Assembly (NCBI GenBank): GCA_019614645.1
Contig: JABWDB010000021.1
Span: forward strand, 1-64,000
Reading direction: 5' to 3'
Length of the DNA: 64,000 nucleotides
Source: Stratiolaelaps scimitus
Taxonomy: Eukaryota; Arthropoda; Arachnida; Mesostigmata; Laelapidae
The position numbers and the translations under genes were made by a program. The notes below the pieces were generated by a model. That model was not told the origin of the DNA. It did not search any database and worked only from the letters and a program-made list of their open reading frames with translations. Of the stretch, positions 1-11,489 are shown piece after piece. Numbering within the stretch: position 1 is the first letter of the stretch; the number at the start of each line of letters is the position of its first letter.

Positions 1-486
1 GAACACACTTGTTGTTAGTTAACAGATTCGCGTTGTTCGCTGTACAATCCGCATTGCACGAATCGCGGATAGTACAGCGAACAACGCCTATAGGCACGTT
101 CCGTTACAAGCAGGGTGAGGAAAGTAACACAGGGAGAGAGAGAGAGAGATTGAAGAGGGGGACTTATCACGACAACATGGGGGTGGTCATGCGCAACTTG
201 TGCCGGATGTAAGAACTTTCGACGTAACACCTTTCGAGTGAACCTGAGCTTGCACCCTGCCCTCCAAGCCGTTGTTTTTTTCAGCGGCGTTATCCCCCTG
301 TGCAGTATAGTGAGGGAAAATAATGAACAGCAATCGTGTTCGACTCCGACTTTATCCCTCTTTGTCTCTCATTGTACCTTCTTAGAGTAGCACTCACCAT
401 GAAGAAGAGACGCACGCATTTACTTTAGTATCGATACACATCGCGATGCTTCTTCAGGAGAAGAAAACCAAGCACCCGTCGTTAGC

Positions 487-918
487 GTGCAGGTGTTAAA
501 CACAATCAATCCACGAGGATTCCCTCCGCAGCAACTGAGACTAACACAAGGAACCATCTGCTACATATGCCGAAACCTCAACCTCAATGAAGGTCTCGCC
601 AACGGTACTCGAGTAATTGTGGAAGAACTGCTAATACACGCAGTCTATATTCGCACCCTGACTGGACCGAAAGCAGGTACACGTATTTTTCTGCCACGTC
701 TTAAACTGATTACCAACGAGGCGAACGAACCATTCAAATTCACAACAATGCAGCTACCTATTATTCCGGTCTTTGTCATAACTATCCACAAAAGTCAGGG
801 ACAATCATTCAATCGCGTATTACAAAGATTACCTGGCCATCGTCCGATGCTTATATTGGTCACATTGCGGTTGCTAATTGTGATGGGTTCTCATGTGTGG
901 TTCCTGCGGTCTGGTTAA
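487..918 (+). pseudogene. Helitron-like Pif1 helicase C-terminal fragment
   Basis: An open frame of about 143 codons resembles the last part of the Pif1-type superfamily 1 helicase carried by Helitrons. I see the block RNLNLNEGLANGTRVIVEEL (residues about 29-48), then LTGPKAG and IFLPRL, then VITIHKSQGQSF (about 97-108), which is helicase motif VI. No Walker A motif or Rep domain lies upstream, so only the C-terminal fifth of the protein is here. The frame begins with GTG inside coding sequence, so no true start exists. It ends in unrelated residues before TAA. A host PIF1 helicase is an alternative, but the flanking repeats favour a transposon relic. Confidence 0.75.
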
Positions 919-1021
919 CTCCGCGATTTTCGGACCAAGATTCAGTCGTCGTCACGTTTGGAGGGAACCCATCGAGAGCACAGGAAAAAGACTCCCGAAC
1001 CGTCTATTGATATAAGGCGGC

Positions 1022-1453
1022 ATGACAAGCTCTCAGTGGATTAACTGGCTACTAGAATACGATGCTAATGATGTCGATTCTGCTTTCGAGGCTTTTTGTA
1101 ACCGGCTCTACTCACAAATAGTAGTTAATAGTTCAAATAAGTTTGAATTTTCACCTGGTCTTCGACGACTGCGGCGCAACGTCAATAAATACTACACACG
1201 GCATCGAAAGTTAGGCGAGCATGAATCCAAGGTAGCATATAGCTCTGAGCTTCGGAGGTATAGACTTGCTGTGAGGTTCACAAGGGAGTCCTTTTATAAG
1301 CGGCGGTTTCTGAAACCGAAGCATACTACTTCACAGGAATGGAAATTCATTGGCGAGTCCTGTAAGATAGGCAAATCTAAAGCAATCCTGCCTTCTGTTC
1401 CTGATCTTGATTCTGGGCAGCAGCTCTTCGAGTCCTCAAACTATCGCTGTTAA
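1022..1453 (+). pseudogene. LINE ORF2 fragment, region between endonuclease and reverse transcriptase
   Basis: This 143-codon frame has the basic helical character of the linker between the AP endonuclease and reverse transcriptase of Jockey/CR1-type LINEs: an acidic SAFEAFCNRLYSQIV block followed by LRRLRRNVNKYYTRHRKLGE and a Tyr/Arg-rich stretch. No catalytic motif is present, so the call rests on overall pattern and on the RT fragment 300 bp downstream on the same strand. It may be the same element, broken by the 207-bp repeat at 1486. Confidence 0.5.
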
Positions 1454-1485
1454 GCGACCGGAATTCAGCTACCTCAGCTATCAAG

Positions 1486-1692
1486 TTACCGGAATTCGCT
1501 AAGCGGCACGGAGAGGGCGGTGCTGTTCAACATCGTCAGCAGTTCCAGAAGGGGGGTGATTACGGTGCGGTCATGCATTATCATAGCAACAGATTCTTTC
1601 AAAAAAAAAAGATTAAAATGACTAACTTTGAAGAAGTTAGTCACATACAGATTTATTAATAAAATCCGTGTTACACAGCGACTGCATCGGTT
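1486..1692. repeat. 207-bp direct repeat, copy 1, with hairpin
   Basis: This copy is nearly identical to 2440-2646 in the same orientation, with scattered substitutions and a length change in an A-run. It starts TTACCGGAATTC and ends GCATCGGTT. It holds a perfect 10-bp hairpin at 1619-1643 (TGACTAACTT, loop TGAAG, AAGTTAGTCA). The two copies flank a decayed LINE RT fragment. It could be an LTR-like repeat, a short non-autonomous element inserted twice, or a tandem duplication of a LINE 3' end. Confidence 0.85.
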
Positions 1693-1765
1693 ATTATCTG
1701 TCTGATGATATAACACGATAATATTATTGTTATATTAGTATTATTTATTGTGTTAATATGATATT

Positions 1766-2262
1766 GTGTTATTTCGTCTGAACCCCGCCAGGGTTAACGA
1801 AGAGATGCGTATTTCCCTTGTGAGTACGGAAGAGGCCACCATCTTGTCAACACCAGCAAAACGTGTCTGGTGCTATTTCGAACATCGCGGAGAATCGTCG
1901 ATGTACAACCGGTCGCTCTTGGTGGGACACGACTTGGATCTATATCAGACTACCAAATGCTTAGGACTATATCTACATGAGACATTAAAATGGCAGATCA
2001 CCTGGAATTTGCGGCCCCGAAATGCTATTCTATCATTGCAGCTCTAAGACGTCTCAGACTAATACTTGTTCCATTGGGGGGTCTCTTTCTCGTTTACAAG
2101 GCGCTACTATTAGCGGAACTATGCTATGCACGTCCAATATGGGGGGGGACTTCCAAAGTGACTGCCTGCGGGAATGGTGTGGCGGGTAAGGGATTAAAAT
2201 TATTATGTGGTCTGCGGCACCGCTATCACTGTGCAGAACAGCACCGTATAGCCCCTGTATGA
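1766..2262 (+). pseudogene. LINE reverse transcriptase C-terminal fragment, frameshifted
   Basis: Two overlapping frames together read like the end of a non-LTR reverse transcriptase. The first (from 1766) carries TKCLGLYLHETLKWQ, matching the usual 'LG..ld..L.w' block after the RT core. The second (from 1990) carries AALRRLRLILVPLGG, LVYKALLLAELCYARPIWGG, and LKLLCGLRHR, the standard 'yka.i.p...Y..pvWg' segment. The change of frame near 1990-2040 shows a broken copy. No YADD motif remains. Confidence 0.7.
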
Positions 2263-2439
2263 GATATGAATACCTGTGGCCTATTGGCCACAGTAGTCGT
2301 TTATGGACGGGAAGCTGGCAGAGATCGTAGGGAGGAGGTTTGGTCTACGGAGAAGGGAAGCAGCGGAGAGTTAGCTAAGCACGTCATGCCCGTACAATGA
2401 GGAGGATGTGTAGTGCTCGTGGCTGGGTTTGTACAAATC

Positions 2440-2646
2440 TTACCGGAATTCACTAAGCGGTACGGAGAGGGCGGTGCTGGTCAACATCGTCAGCAGTTCC
2501 AGAAGGGGGGTGATTAAGGTGCGGTCATGCATTATCATAGCAACAGATTCTCTAAAAAAAAAGGGATTAAAATGACTAACTTTGATGAAGTTAGTCACAT
2601 ACAGATTTATTAATAAAATCCGTGTTACATAGCGACTGCATCGGTT
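2440..2646. repeat. 207-bp direct repeat, copy 2, with hairpin
   Basis: Second copy of the repeat at 1486-1692, same orientation. The 10-bp stem (TGACTAACTT / AAGTTAGTCA, at 2573-2597) is unchanged. The only hairpin difference lies in the loop (TGATG instead of TGAAG). Confidence 0.85.
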
Positions 2647-2649
2647 CAT

Positions 2650-3470
2650 ATGCGCCACAGGACCCCCGATTCCAAGTGTGTTGCAAGCGTACGAATGAGC
2701 CGCTAACGTTTACACACGTTATAAAACACGGAACGGATGGATGCAACGGGTGCACTAATCCTAGTGCTTTATTCCGTTTTTACCTGAAAAACCAAAGGAA
2801 GAACAGCTTTGTTGGACACGTCACTGTTTGTTGTTGTGAATATTTGAGTAGAAACGGTATGTAGTCTTGCACACAGGATCAAGGGCAAACAACTGAAGCA
2901 TCAATCACACTTGGGTGACAATTGTACCCAGTGAGAAGTATTTCCAAGAGCGTTTTAAAAAACCCTTCCCCAAATTTAGCTCTCTTAAAGAAAGAGCGCT
3001 AATACTGTTTGTCGTAGCAAAATCAAACACCAATGCGATTGATTCGACGTTTCCATGCGTTTGTCAGATCGGGCACAGTTTAGGTACAACAGATACAGAT
3101 CGGGCACAATAGAAGCAAGAGATTTATTTACCTATTTATTTACCTATTTATTTAATCTATGATTTCTACCACTGACAGAGGGGTATACATCTATGTAAAT
3201 GAATTCATATATCTTAATATCCTCGTGTCCGACATTAACTCCAACTAAGTTCTGGTTCGGTTGAGATAAGTCCTGGAACGACCCTGAGCACAACGCTCCC
3301 CCCCCTCGCAAATGACTTACAATTTGTAGTTACCGGCGGTGAGCCCCTCAACTGCAACTTTCTCCATGGGGTACTTTAAACCTCTTTCCTCGGAGGCAAA
3401 TTTATCTGCAGGATTATCGGGGGTCAAGACCAGTCGTTCACCCACCATGATACATGACAAATTATGGTGA
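2650..3470. other. No recognised gene; 3' flank of the minus-strand gene
   Basis: Short open frames here show no family motif. The stretch 3121-3160 repeats TTTATT several times, giving AATAAA hexamers on the minus strand. It is the likely polyadenylation region of the gene ending at 3471. Confidence 0.4.
3121..3160 (-). promoter_or_regulatory. Likely polyadenylation signals
   Basis: Three TTTATTTA-type motifs on the plus strand read as AATAAA on the minus strand, about 310-350 bp past the proposed TGA at 3471. Confidence 0.35.
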
Positions 3471-5315
3471 TCAGTAGACGATAAAAAAGAACCGGCGCGG
3501 GATGGGATCCAGCGAGTCAAACGGAAATTTACACTCGGGATCTAGAGCAAATACCAATATTATGAGATACAGACAACATGACGTCAACAAACCCTTTTTG
3601 GATATTCTTCCCTCGTTACCCTTCTTCGCATAGACCTGGAACGCATATATTATATCAGTACGACGATGAATGCTATTTATAGCCGCAAGAATTCTCCCGA
3701 TCTTGCTAACGAAATCTATTACCTGTTCGCGGATGGAGACATCTAACTAGTCCTTGCTCTTTTGATGCTGGTATGACTAACTGATTGGGATTTACGGTTG
3801 ATGGCATTGCTACGTCGACAGGCTGTCGAAGAAGCCGATTTATGTCCTCATGTGTGCAGTCGACAGACGCTGACGGAGTTAGAGCCGTCGTTGTAGTAGT
3901 TGTCGAACCGCATCGCAGGTCGTCGTTGGTTTTTCCTGGAGGCCTTATAAAGTAGAGATGCATCTTCCGTTATCCATAGTAATGCGTTAGTATGCGTGTA
4001 AAAATGCAGTAACTTACTTTGCAGCAATGTTTGGTTTCGTTACTGTTGAAGTCGAAGATGCTAGCATATTTGTCGTAACAAGCACTGGTGACACTGTCTT
4101 TGGTACACCCTTTGTCGGAGGCACGCTCAGAGGTGTAGGTGGTTTCGGTGAACGCTTGTCGGCCTATGGTAGAGGGCATCAATTTAGACAAACCTACACA
4201 AAAAGCTACACAGCTCCACGCACCATACGTTGTCAACGGCTGTGGTTACAGACGTAACACCACCAGTGTTTTCTGATTTGACCGGATCTTAGATTACAAT
4301 CAAATACCTATTATATTTTCAAATATATATTCAAAATATAAGTTAATGTACAAATATTATATTAGTAAATGAACGAGTATTATGATGCTCATGTGTTTAA
4401 ACATTTATTCCATGTAAACTTTGGATATGATTACCTTGCAAATAGCCTCTTTGGGGACCGAATTCTTAAAAACAATATCATTTCCAGCAGTGTCTTTATA
4501 AGACTTGCTGCTTTTAATATGTGTTTCATGTTGCTTCTGGTTGTCAAGTGGTATGGCACCTAGCATTTTGCGAGCTTCTTGTATTCGCCTCTGGAGCTTT
4601 CGGAGAAACTTTCGGGTCTCGCGAAGCTTTAAAATCTCTTCCTGTTCAAGGATAAAGAATAGCGTTAAAGTAAGCCCTTCAGTGGTAGAGTCAACATTTT
4701 TTCGGTTGGTGTTCACCTCACCTCACCTCATTTTTGTTCTCCCTAGTTTCAAGACAGGCGACTATTGCAACGTAATCTTTCCGTCGCTCCTCGTATAATA
4801 CAAGTGCCTTTTCAAGTGAATCCTTCTGACCAGTCCGACGGGCAAGGTACTTCGACTTGATTGGGTGATCTGTAACGTCGAGTTCATTGTCAGTCGAGTG
4901 AATGTGAGACATATCTTGATTGTGAACGACAAAAGATAAAATACGAGCCTACCTACAGGCCTTTTGCCAGGAGTGATTGAGTTGTCCATCTCGTAAATAA
5001 GCGAATCCTTGATGTCGACATTTACACCATCGGTCACAGTTGTTAGCCGAAGAATTGCCACCTCGACTTGTTTTGGCTGAAAAAGAATACAAATTACACA
5101 TGCGAGGATTTAGTTACTGCAAGTTTGAGTATATGGTGTATGTAGAACTGCAATTTTGACATACCTTTGCTGTCGCTGCCGCCTCCAACACGGGTTTAGG
5201 AGAAGAGATTTTGGGAACTGTAAACACATGAATTGTCGTGTAATTACTAACAGAGCTGTACACTGTCAAGCGGTAAGTGGCGCAACCTGTGTGTATACAG
5301 CTTACCAATGGTCAT
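3471..5315 (-). CDS. Unrecognised 8-exon gene, coiled coil with Pro/Thr-rich tail (about 339 aa)
   Basis: I assembled exons 5315-5306, 5217-5165, 5076-4953, 4914-4727, 4641-4435, 4163-4018, 3943-3723 and 3541-3471 (stop TGA). Every junction is GT-AG and the phases join to one frame of 1020 nt. The ATG sits four codons before the first donor. In order, the protein has a short basic N-terminus, a block with QVEVAILRLTTVTDG, a Lys/Arg/Glu-rich probable coiled coil (about residues 85-150, with LRETRKFLRKLQRRIQEAR), then a Ser/Pro/Thr-rich tail (SPKPPTPLSVPPTKG, a run of five Thr) and a C-terminus with DPECKFPFDSLDPIPRRFF. I do not recognise the family; a nuclear or scaffold role would be a guess. 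Intron 3 is only 38 bp. The last two junctions are the least certain, since exon 7 could instead run to a TAG at 3706. Confidence 0.6.
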
Positions 5316-5416
5316 CGCTGAAATTCGTTTTCCAACATATAATGACTAACGAGTCGACTCAGAAGAAGCTCAAAATAAACAAAAATGAATATTTTATTTT
5401 AATATGTGTTTTATTA

Positions 5417-5550
5417 GAACTCTGTAATGAAGAGTCCCCTAGGGTCATTGTTGAGGACCTTAATTACCCGAATGTGTTATGGAACCAAGGACGTTGCGAG
5501 TCCGGAGCCACCCCCCGCGAAAGATGTTTTCTAGACTTTGTAAAAGGTAA
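5417..5550 (+). pseudogene. LINE AP-endonuclease fragment
   Basis: The frame contains VIVEDLNYPNVLWN followed by RERCFLDFVKGNRF. This matches the 'GDFN.p.i.W ... ...l.dfv..n.l.q.v' segment of the endonuclease of Jockey/CR1-type LINEs. The usual Gly-Asp of GDFN is Glu-Asp here. A SINE interrupts the frame directly downstream, and LINE linker sequence resumes near 5720. Confidence 0.65.
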
Positions 5551-5554
5551 TCGT

Positions 5555-5678
5555 TTTATTGGTTTATTGACGGAGCTGCAGTTTTACAACACTGAAGTGG
5601 TCTATATGTTACGTCGCGGGACTCGAACCTGCAGTTTCCGGCGTTATACAACTAGAGACATAGCGGTCCAAGCCACCA
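5555..5678 (-). repeat. tRNA-derived SINE, family B, copy 1
   Basis: Read on the minus strand this has a GGTGGCTTGG head, a B-box-like GGTTCGAGTCCC, then a unique body ending GCAGCTCCGTCAATAAACC. The same layout recurs at 12539-12662 and, truncated, at 14660-14722. It sits inside a LINE endonuclease/linker relic. The tail resembles the 3' end of the LINE at 33360-33940. Confidence 0.75.
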
Positions 5679-5719
5679 AAATTGTTCAAAGCAACTGATT
5701 TCCATATGTACTAGACCAG

Positions 5720-6160
5720 CACGTGAAAAGATTATCGACTTCGCCCTATGTTCCGATGATTATGAAGTTGGAAGGATGTAAAAATGACTTCGTGCCCGCT
5801 GAAAACAGACCAGTTCGCCATACAACTCGAATGTGTATGCGACAAAATCAGGAGCAAAAGGTAATGAAGACCTCGAAGCTGGGGCTTTCGAATGGCGATA
5901 GGGCGGCGTCAGGAAGACCTGCGAAAGGTGCTGGACGGCGCATGCTAGAGGAAAGCATAGCTAACTCCGGTGATCTCGCAAGATTTTTTGGGTACGCCTC
6001 ATCAAAACTGAAAATGAAGGAAACACTCGGTCCTGGTATCGAAGGATGGTTCGAAGGTCATCGATGACGTAGAAAAGGCTAATCAACTGTGCGAGTTGTT
6101 TGAGAAGACATACCGACATCTCAGTCGCTCATGTGTCGTCAAACATCACTAATGTAAATG
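5720..6160 (+). pseudogene. LINE linker fragment upstream of RT
   Basis: The frame carries NSGDLARFFGYASSKLKMKE and GPGIEG. This is the 'np..fw.y...k.k...gi.pl' pattern that precedes the RT domain in CR1/Jockey LINEs. After a stop the other frame continues with VEKANQLCELFEKTY, matching the next 'd...ka..ln.yF.svf' block. It is probably the continuation of the endonuclease fragment at 5417, split by the SINE. Confidence 0.65.
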
Positions 6161-6294
6161 ATGTTGACTAATCCGAGGAAGAAGGCAATACAAAGAAACG
6201 AAATGGAAATGGAACACAAAGACTGAATGTGCTCCGGCAGGTCTGTTCAAGAAGATCTTATTGGTATTGTGGAACCCCTCAGTCGTATTTAACG

Positions 6295-7140
6295 GCAGTC
6301 TTTAGAAGACGGGCAAGAGACCATCTTCTACCACACGCAACAGGCACTCGGAACTCTGAAAACCAAGGTAGAACGTCTCGGACTCCAGATCAACACGGAC
6401 AAGACCGTGGCCATAAAATTCCGTCGCGGGAGCCGTCTCGCGAAAGGGGACGACTCCCTGCTATACAAATCGTGGATAACTCCCACAAACCGATTTTGCT
6501 ACCTGGACCTCATACTGCCAACGAACGGGCGCGCCATCGGCGACCGCGTCCGTCAAAAAAGAGTCCGCAAAACACTGTCAGGGAGCCGACAGATCAAGTC
6601 TCCCCACAAGCAAGCACTCCGAACGGCGCTCTCCCTGTTCGACATAAAGGTTGCTTCAATGGCCTCTTACGGTGTGCGACCCATTTGGAACGACCTCAAG
6701 GAGTCCGACTTCGCAACGCTGGACCGAGCGAAATCCAGCTTTCTGAAGAGGGTACTCTGCCTGCCGGCACAGGCCAGCAGCACCAAAACGCATCTAATGG
6801 CAGTCACGCGTAGATTCGTGGAGGAGCTCGAGGAGCGCTCCCACCTGCCCGAGACAGAGGCATACCGGACACACATCGAAGGTTCCCGCGGAAAGATCGC
6901 TAACCTAGAAGCGGGCTTCTACCAAACGATGACTTCAAATGCTTGGAAGAGCTGCTCGCACCGCAACCAGCACCTGGTTTTCCACGCTCCGGGAATTTCC
7001 ACGCTCCGGGCCCGGCCGGCACATGTAGATTCTGTGGGGATGCGTGCCCCAGGTACCATCTCAGTATCTGCCAAGCAGGGCATTCATTGACCTGGATCAC
7101 AACCCCCCACCTCACCCTGACCGGTAGGGTCGTCATATAG
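6295..7140 (+). pseudogene. LINE RT C-terminal half with zinc-knuckle end
   Basis: The reading starts near GTLKTKVERLGLQINTDKT, then AIKFRRGSRLAKG and RFCYLDL, a typical post-YADD segment. It goes on with a thumb/linker region (LSLFDIKVASMASYGVRPIW, FLKRVLCLP), then LPETEAY and FYQTM. After a frameshift near 6940 the end reads CRFCGDACPRYHLSICQ, a CxxC...H...C finger of the type closing such LINE proteins. It is GC-richer than its surroundings, so it may be a younger insertion. No YADD is visible at the 5' side. Confidence 0.75.
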
Positions 7141-7462
7141 ATCTTCTGTTTTTACAGTGTTATAACTCATAATTCATACTATCTGTTGGTGAAATAAACA
7201 AAATAATGATGCTAATATCGACGCAACACGCGTAGAGGAAAAGCAATCTACGGAAAAGTGTTCTTCAAGAATGTCGCCAAGGCTAGCTCTACACCGATTC
7301 TAGGAGTGCTTTTGGACCAATGCCCTACTGATTGCCCCTATCCGTTATGCGCCCCTATCCGTTATGCCCTCGAAGGGAGTGAGGGTGGAGCCAAAATTCA
7401 CGAAATATCCGTACGTTTGCCGATAAAATGCGAGGAAAGAGCGCAGTGATTTCGACAAAAGT

Positions 7463-7600
7463 GTTTGATGTTAGACACAAACAAAATATCGTTTTTGACG
7501 AGATGTTTGATAATAGACATCGACGAAAGATGTTTGATATTACATACCGACGAGGTGTCGTTTTCGACGAGATGTTTGATATTAGATGCATGCGTAGTAG
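7463..7600. repeat. Short degenerate tandem repeat
   Basis: Four imperfect units built around GATGTTTGATATTAGACAT, separated by CGACGA or GTTTTTGACGA, follow one another. Nothing else is recognisable between 7141 and 7840. Confidence 0.6.
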
Positions 7601-7837
7601 AGCTGGTTTTGCGATGCAGCCTACCACAAATGCACGCACAGAAAGAATAAAAAACTGTTATACTCGCCATGGAAATCCATCACCTTATATGAACTAGGGG
7701 CATCACGCGTAACTTTCGTCTCTAGTCCTTTGACGAGAACTTCCTTTGTAAGTAATAATAATATCAGAAAAAACAGCCTGATCACGCAGCCAATGCAGCC
7801 GAATAAGCCAAGAACAGAAAATACGGCTCTTTAATGA

Positions 7838-8062
7838 ATGAGTACTATTATATTTCTACCTGTAGGCTTCGAGACATTGGGAGGCCTGGGGATACAATCA
7901 TTAGACTTTCTACAGCTATTAGGAGAAAGGTTATCGTCCGCTACAGAAGAACCACGTGCGACCGAATTTTTAATGTACAAATTTCTCTCAGGAATCAAAA
8001 GGGGCAAAGGAGTTACTATCTTGGGCACGCTTTTTGACTCAGAAAGCGGGGTCTCTTTGTGC
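7838..8062 (+). pseudogene. C-terminal module of a LINE-type ORF, copy 1
   Basis: The frame reads FLPVGFETLGGLGIQSLDFL, then ATEFLMYKFLSGIKRGKG and ILGTL. It is clearly related to the end of the minus-strand ORF at 15209-15883, which has LAFETLGGHGP...LQRLSLAVQRGNAIAFLG. Such 'vETlG' tails close the C-terminal nuclease-like region of certain non-LTR retrotransposon proteins. Here only the last ~60 residues remain. Confidence 0.6.
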
Positions 8063-8359
8063 TAGATATTCTATTAAGAATGTATAATAATATAGAAATA
8101 CATCCTTATTAACCAAAATAGGTGGTACAATGATTATTAAAGAAATCACATAAATTAGTAGAAGCGAAGGGAATTTTTACAATTGCGGTAATGGCAAATG
8201 GCCACTTTCTGAGCCTCGTATGAGACGTGCGACTCTCCAAGAGAACAAATTATTTAGCTTTTCGGTGCGCGCTACTGACGCACTGCCCACTGTACGTCCA
8301 CTGCGCTGAGGATTTGGACGAAGTTCGATGAAATGTTTGACAGAGCTAGTTGGTCTTAA

Positions 8360-8445
8360 TCGCTGAAACAAGCGGAGGCATTGTCCCTCGCGGTGCAGAG
8401 GGGCAATGCCATCACCTTCTTCGGGACATTGTGGACCTCAGCCCC
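8360..8445 (+). pseudogene. C-terminal module of a LINE-type ORF, copy 2 (scrap)
   Basis: About 28 codons reading ALSLAVQRGNAITFFGTL match the extreme end of the module at 15209-15883. A run of C residues follows directly. Confidence 0.6.
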
Positions 8446-8477
8446 CCCCCCCCCCGCATTATCCCTAGAAATAATTC

Positions 8478-10146
8478 CTAACTACTGTATGTTTGAATAA
8501 ACTTTTTATATATATAAGCGGAGGCATTTAATATGGTCATTAGGGGGGGAAGCTTCACTAGTTCCCTCGGAACATCACAACGCAGACTGACTTTGCGGAT
8601 AAACTTCGATTGCACCCTCTCAAGCTCTCCGATGTATTTCTTGAGGTAGGGCCTCCAAACTGGAGAGCAGTAAACAAATTTTAGAATGACAAGCCTTCTT
8701 ATAGAACGCAAGATAAAAATCATCCTTTTGATGATAAAACACCTAAAATATCGTGTTACATATTAATGAGGCAGACCGAACTACCTCTGTCATATGAAGG
8801 TCAAAAACTAGGGAGGAAGTTGCTATGACAACCAGATCCCGCATGGAGCTTTCACATTTAAATACATCACAATTCATTGTGTATTCATTTTTATATGTAG
8901 AGGCACACAGGACTGCATATTTCGGAATTGAGATCAACATGTCGTTCTTACAACACCACTGTTCAAGAGTAGTAATGGCTGATTGAGGTTGGAACCTGTC
9001 AACAGCACATCGCAGTGGTGCATACAATTTAAAATCATCAGCGTACAACTGCTTCACGCCGCTTGGAAAACAATTTTTCTGATCTAACACAAAGATACAA
9101 AACAGAAGTGGGCCCACGCACGAACCCTGAGGTACCCCAGATGGGCACCGGGGTACTGGTGGTAAGGGTACTGTTTATATTTACGCAGAACTTTCTATCC
9201 GTGAGATAGCTTCAGGTCCACTCAACACTATGTGAATCTAGTTTGAGAGATAAAAGTTTAGAGATTAAAAGGCTATGATTGACGCGGTCGAATGCTTTGG
9301 GAAAATAAAAGTAAATGCAATCATTGTCGACTCTCTCATTTTGCAAAAGAGCCCAGCCAGAATAATTTCAATCAGCTGGGTCAATTTCCCCTTGATAAAA
9401 CCATGTTGTTCGCTGGCAAGGAGATCATTTTTGGAGAGGTATGAGTAAATGTGATCCACGAGTATCTCTGCACAATTGAGGCATGCTATGGAGCCCTGGG
9501 CTACTGGCTTATAGTTACCTACATAACTCTTGTTTTTCGCTTTATGGACAGGCGTGGCAACTGAGATCTAAAAGCAGTCAGGGACTGTTCCGTTCTCATA
9601 GGCGCAGCAGAAGATTAATTTTAACGGTTCAACAACATTCGATAGCCAGACCCAATTTCTTGTATAGGATCGGCGGCAAGCCATTAGGGGTTCGACTGCA
9701 TTTTAACGGTAACTCCTTGATCTTTCGTAGGGTAAGATGATCCGTAATATCCAGCCTTGGACAGTATGCTCTCACGTTTACAGTAGACGAGTGGTTAGCA
9801 GCTGTGCTTTGGGATAGGAACACCGGCCCGAAAAAGGACTTAAAGGCTTCTGTTTTCAGCAAATCATCTGAATCCAGAACACCATTTATTTTTATGGCAC
9901 TCAACCCCATCTACACCTTTTATCCGTTTGTTTGCATATCTGAAGAAATCTTTGTTATTTCTGAAATTTGTCGCTGACTCTTGCAGGATACGCAGCCAAG
10001 TCGAAGCTTTCTTGAGGCGAGAGGCAAGATCCGTGCTTGGATCCGATTTCACAAGCGCCTCCAGTTTTTGGACATAAAAGCCGTATTCGATTATGCGCTG
10101 AGTGGGGATGCTCTTTTAGTATGAACTCTGCTGCGAGATCATGCAT
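8478..10146 (-). pseudogene. Degenerate Jockey/CR1-type LINE ORF2
   Basis: Frames from right to left on the plus coordinates follow LINE order. First a linker with FRNNKDFFRYANKRIKG (about 9900-10050). Then SRTPNGLPPILYKKLG (9629-9760), RT motif 1 'GpDgiP'. Then YLSKNDLLASEQHGFIKG (9400-9459). Then GPLLFCIFV...QLYADDFKLYAP (8990-9117), RT motif with the catalytic YADD. Finally FVYCSPVWRPYLKKYIGELE (8600-8690). Frameshifts and stops separate the blocks, so it is dead. It may reach beyond 10146, but no endonuclease motif was recognised there. Confidence 0.8.
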
Positions 10147-11150
10147 AATCTAGAGAAATGATTGGTACATTTAATTTACTAAGCGATACCGATGAAAGAC
10201 ATTACGCCAGGAATCGCTGATTAGCTTGGTTTAGTAGTCATCGTACATACCACTTCAGAAAGGGGGCTTTGCAGATCTTCAGGTAGGAGGAGCCAGATGG
10301 GAAGGAGAGAGAGAACCGGTGAATGAAAGAGACCATCGACTTCAGAGCAGCAGGTTGGAGATAGACAACCCAGAGGCAGAATAACTCTGAATTGTAGTGC
10401 TCGTATAGACTTCTGACACTCGTGTTTTCTTTCTGTTCTTTTCTCAAACCTCACTAGCTAAGGTCGTGTAGCTCGCACAGTTAAACCAACAGCATCTGAC
10501 TGAGCATTTCATAAAAATTATTCCATCATACAGAAACAGGTATTTATGAATTTAATGCTTTAGATCGAGTTTGCTGTCCATCTGAAAAAATTAATCAGCG
10601 CAGACCGCATTTTATGATAATCTTTCTCCGTACCAATCTTAACGCTAGCAGCTAAATTCGTCAACACGTTTGACGAATTCTTTGAGCTAAAGTCAATTAC
10701 TTCCTGTACGGGCTTCGCGCTCCGGGAGAAAGTAGCTGCCAAAACCTGACAGATTAATCATTGTCTTGCGCACTACTAGCCAATTGCTGTGGAATTCTAA
10801 TTCAGTAAGGTGCAGATGCCTCTCAGCATCCCTCATTTTAAGATGCTTGCTAAAATATTCTCCGGGATTTAGTTGAGTGCCCCCGAAGCTGTTCAATAAT
10901 TACCATTATAATGATTACTTTTCTGTAAATTAGCTTGTGTGGTTAAAACGTCATATTTTGCCTTTATTCATATCGGCAATAAACAGCTTTCTGATTAAAA
11001 AAATTAGTCCCCGTCTTCAATGCTGAATGCAAGGCGGCTAACGACTACTTGTCGCAATTGTCACAACAAGTTATTTTCATCAATCTCTCTATCACACAAC
11101 GTGAGATGGTCAGAGGAGTTCCTATAGCTACAGGGGGGAGATTGGGAAGA
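10147..11150. other. No recognised gene
   Basis: A few short minus-strand open frames (10560-10742, 10693-10896) have no family motif and no convincing splice partners. They could be the 5' remainder of the LINE ending at 10146. Confidence 0.3.
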
Positions 11151-11489
11151 GAATTGCAATTAATGTGGCTAGACACATAAAATCTTTTTTAGAGGTGCGG
11201 CTGCTGAGGCCCAAGAAGCAACGATCTTCGCAACCAAGAGCGCACTCGAACCCCAGGTGAATGATCCAGTCTCCTCCAACCCGAACAGCGGCGTCGGACC
11301 CTCAGGTCCGCTTCGCAAGTCAACAGCAACCACAAGGTCAGGGACCTTAACATAATCAGGCCAGAGACACCAGTCGTCGCCAGCAACACCGCCCTCCTAC
11401 GGGCTCCCGCCTACACAACTCGCAGAAACCTGAAGGCCCATGTCCCTATACCCATGGACTTTAAGGTTTAGTTTGCCCCCGGCCCAATA

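Noticed and set aside
1..230. Overlapping small open frames on both strands
   Set aside because: Low-complexity GAGAGA content, no motif and no splice support.
4027..4257. Plus-strand frame opposite exon 6 of the unknown gene
   Set aside because: Antisense shadow of a Pro/Thr-rich coding exon on the minus strand.
6229..6813. 194-codon Pro/Arg-rich plus-strand frame
   Set aside because: It overlaps the true LINE RT frame in another phase and has no motif of its own.
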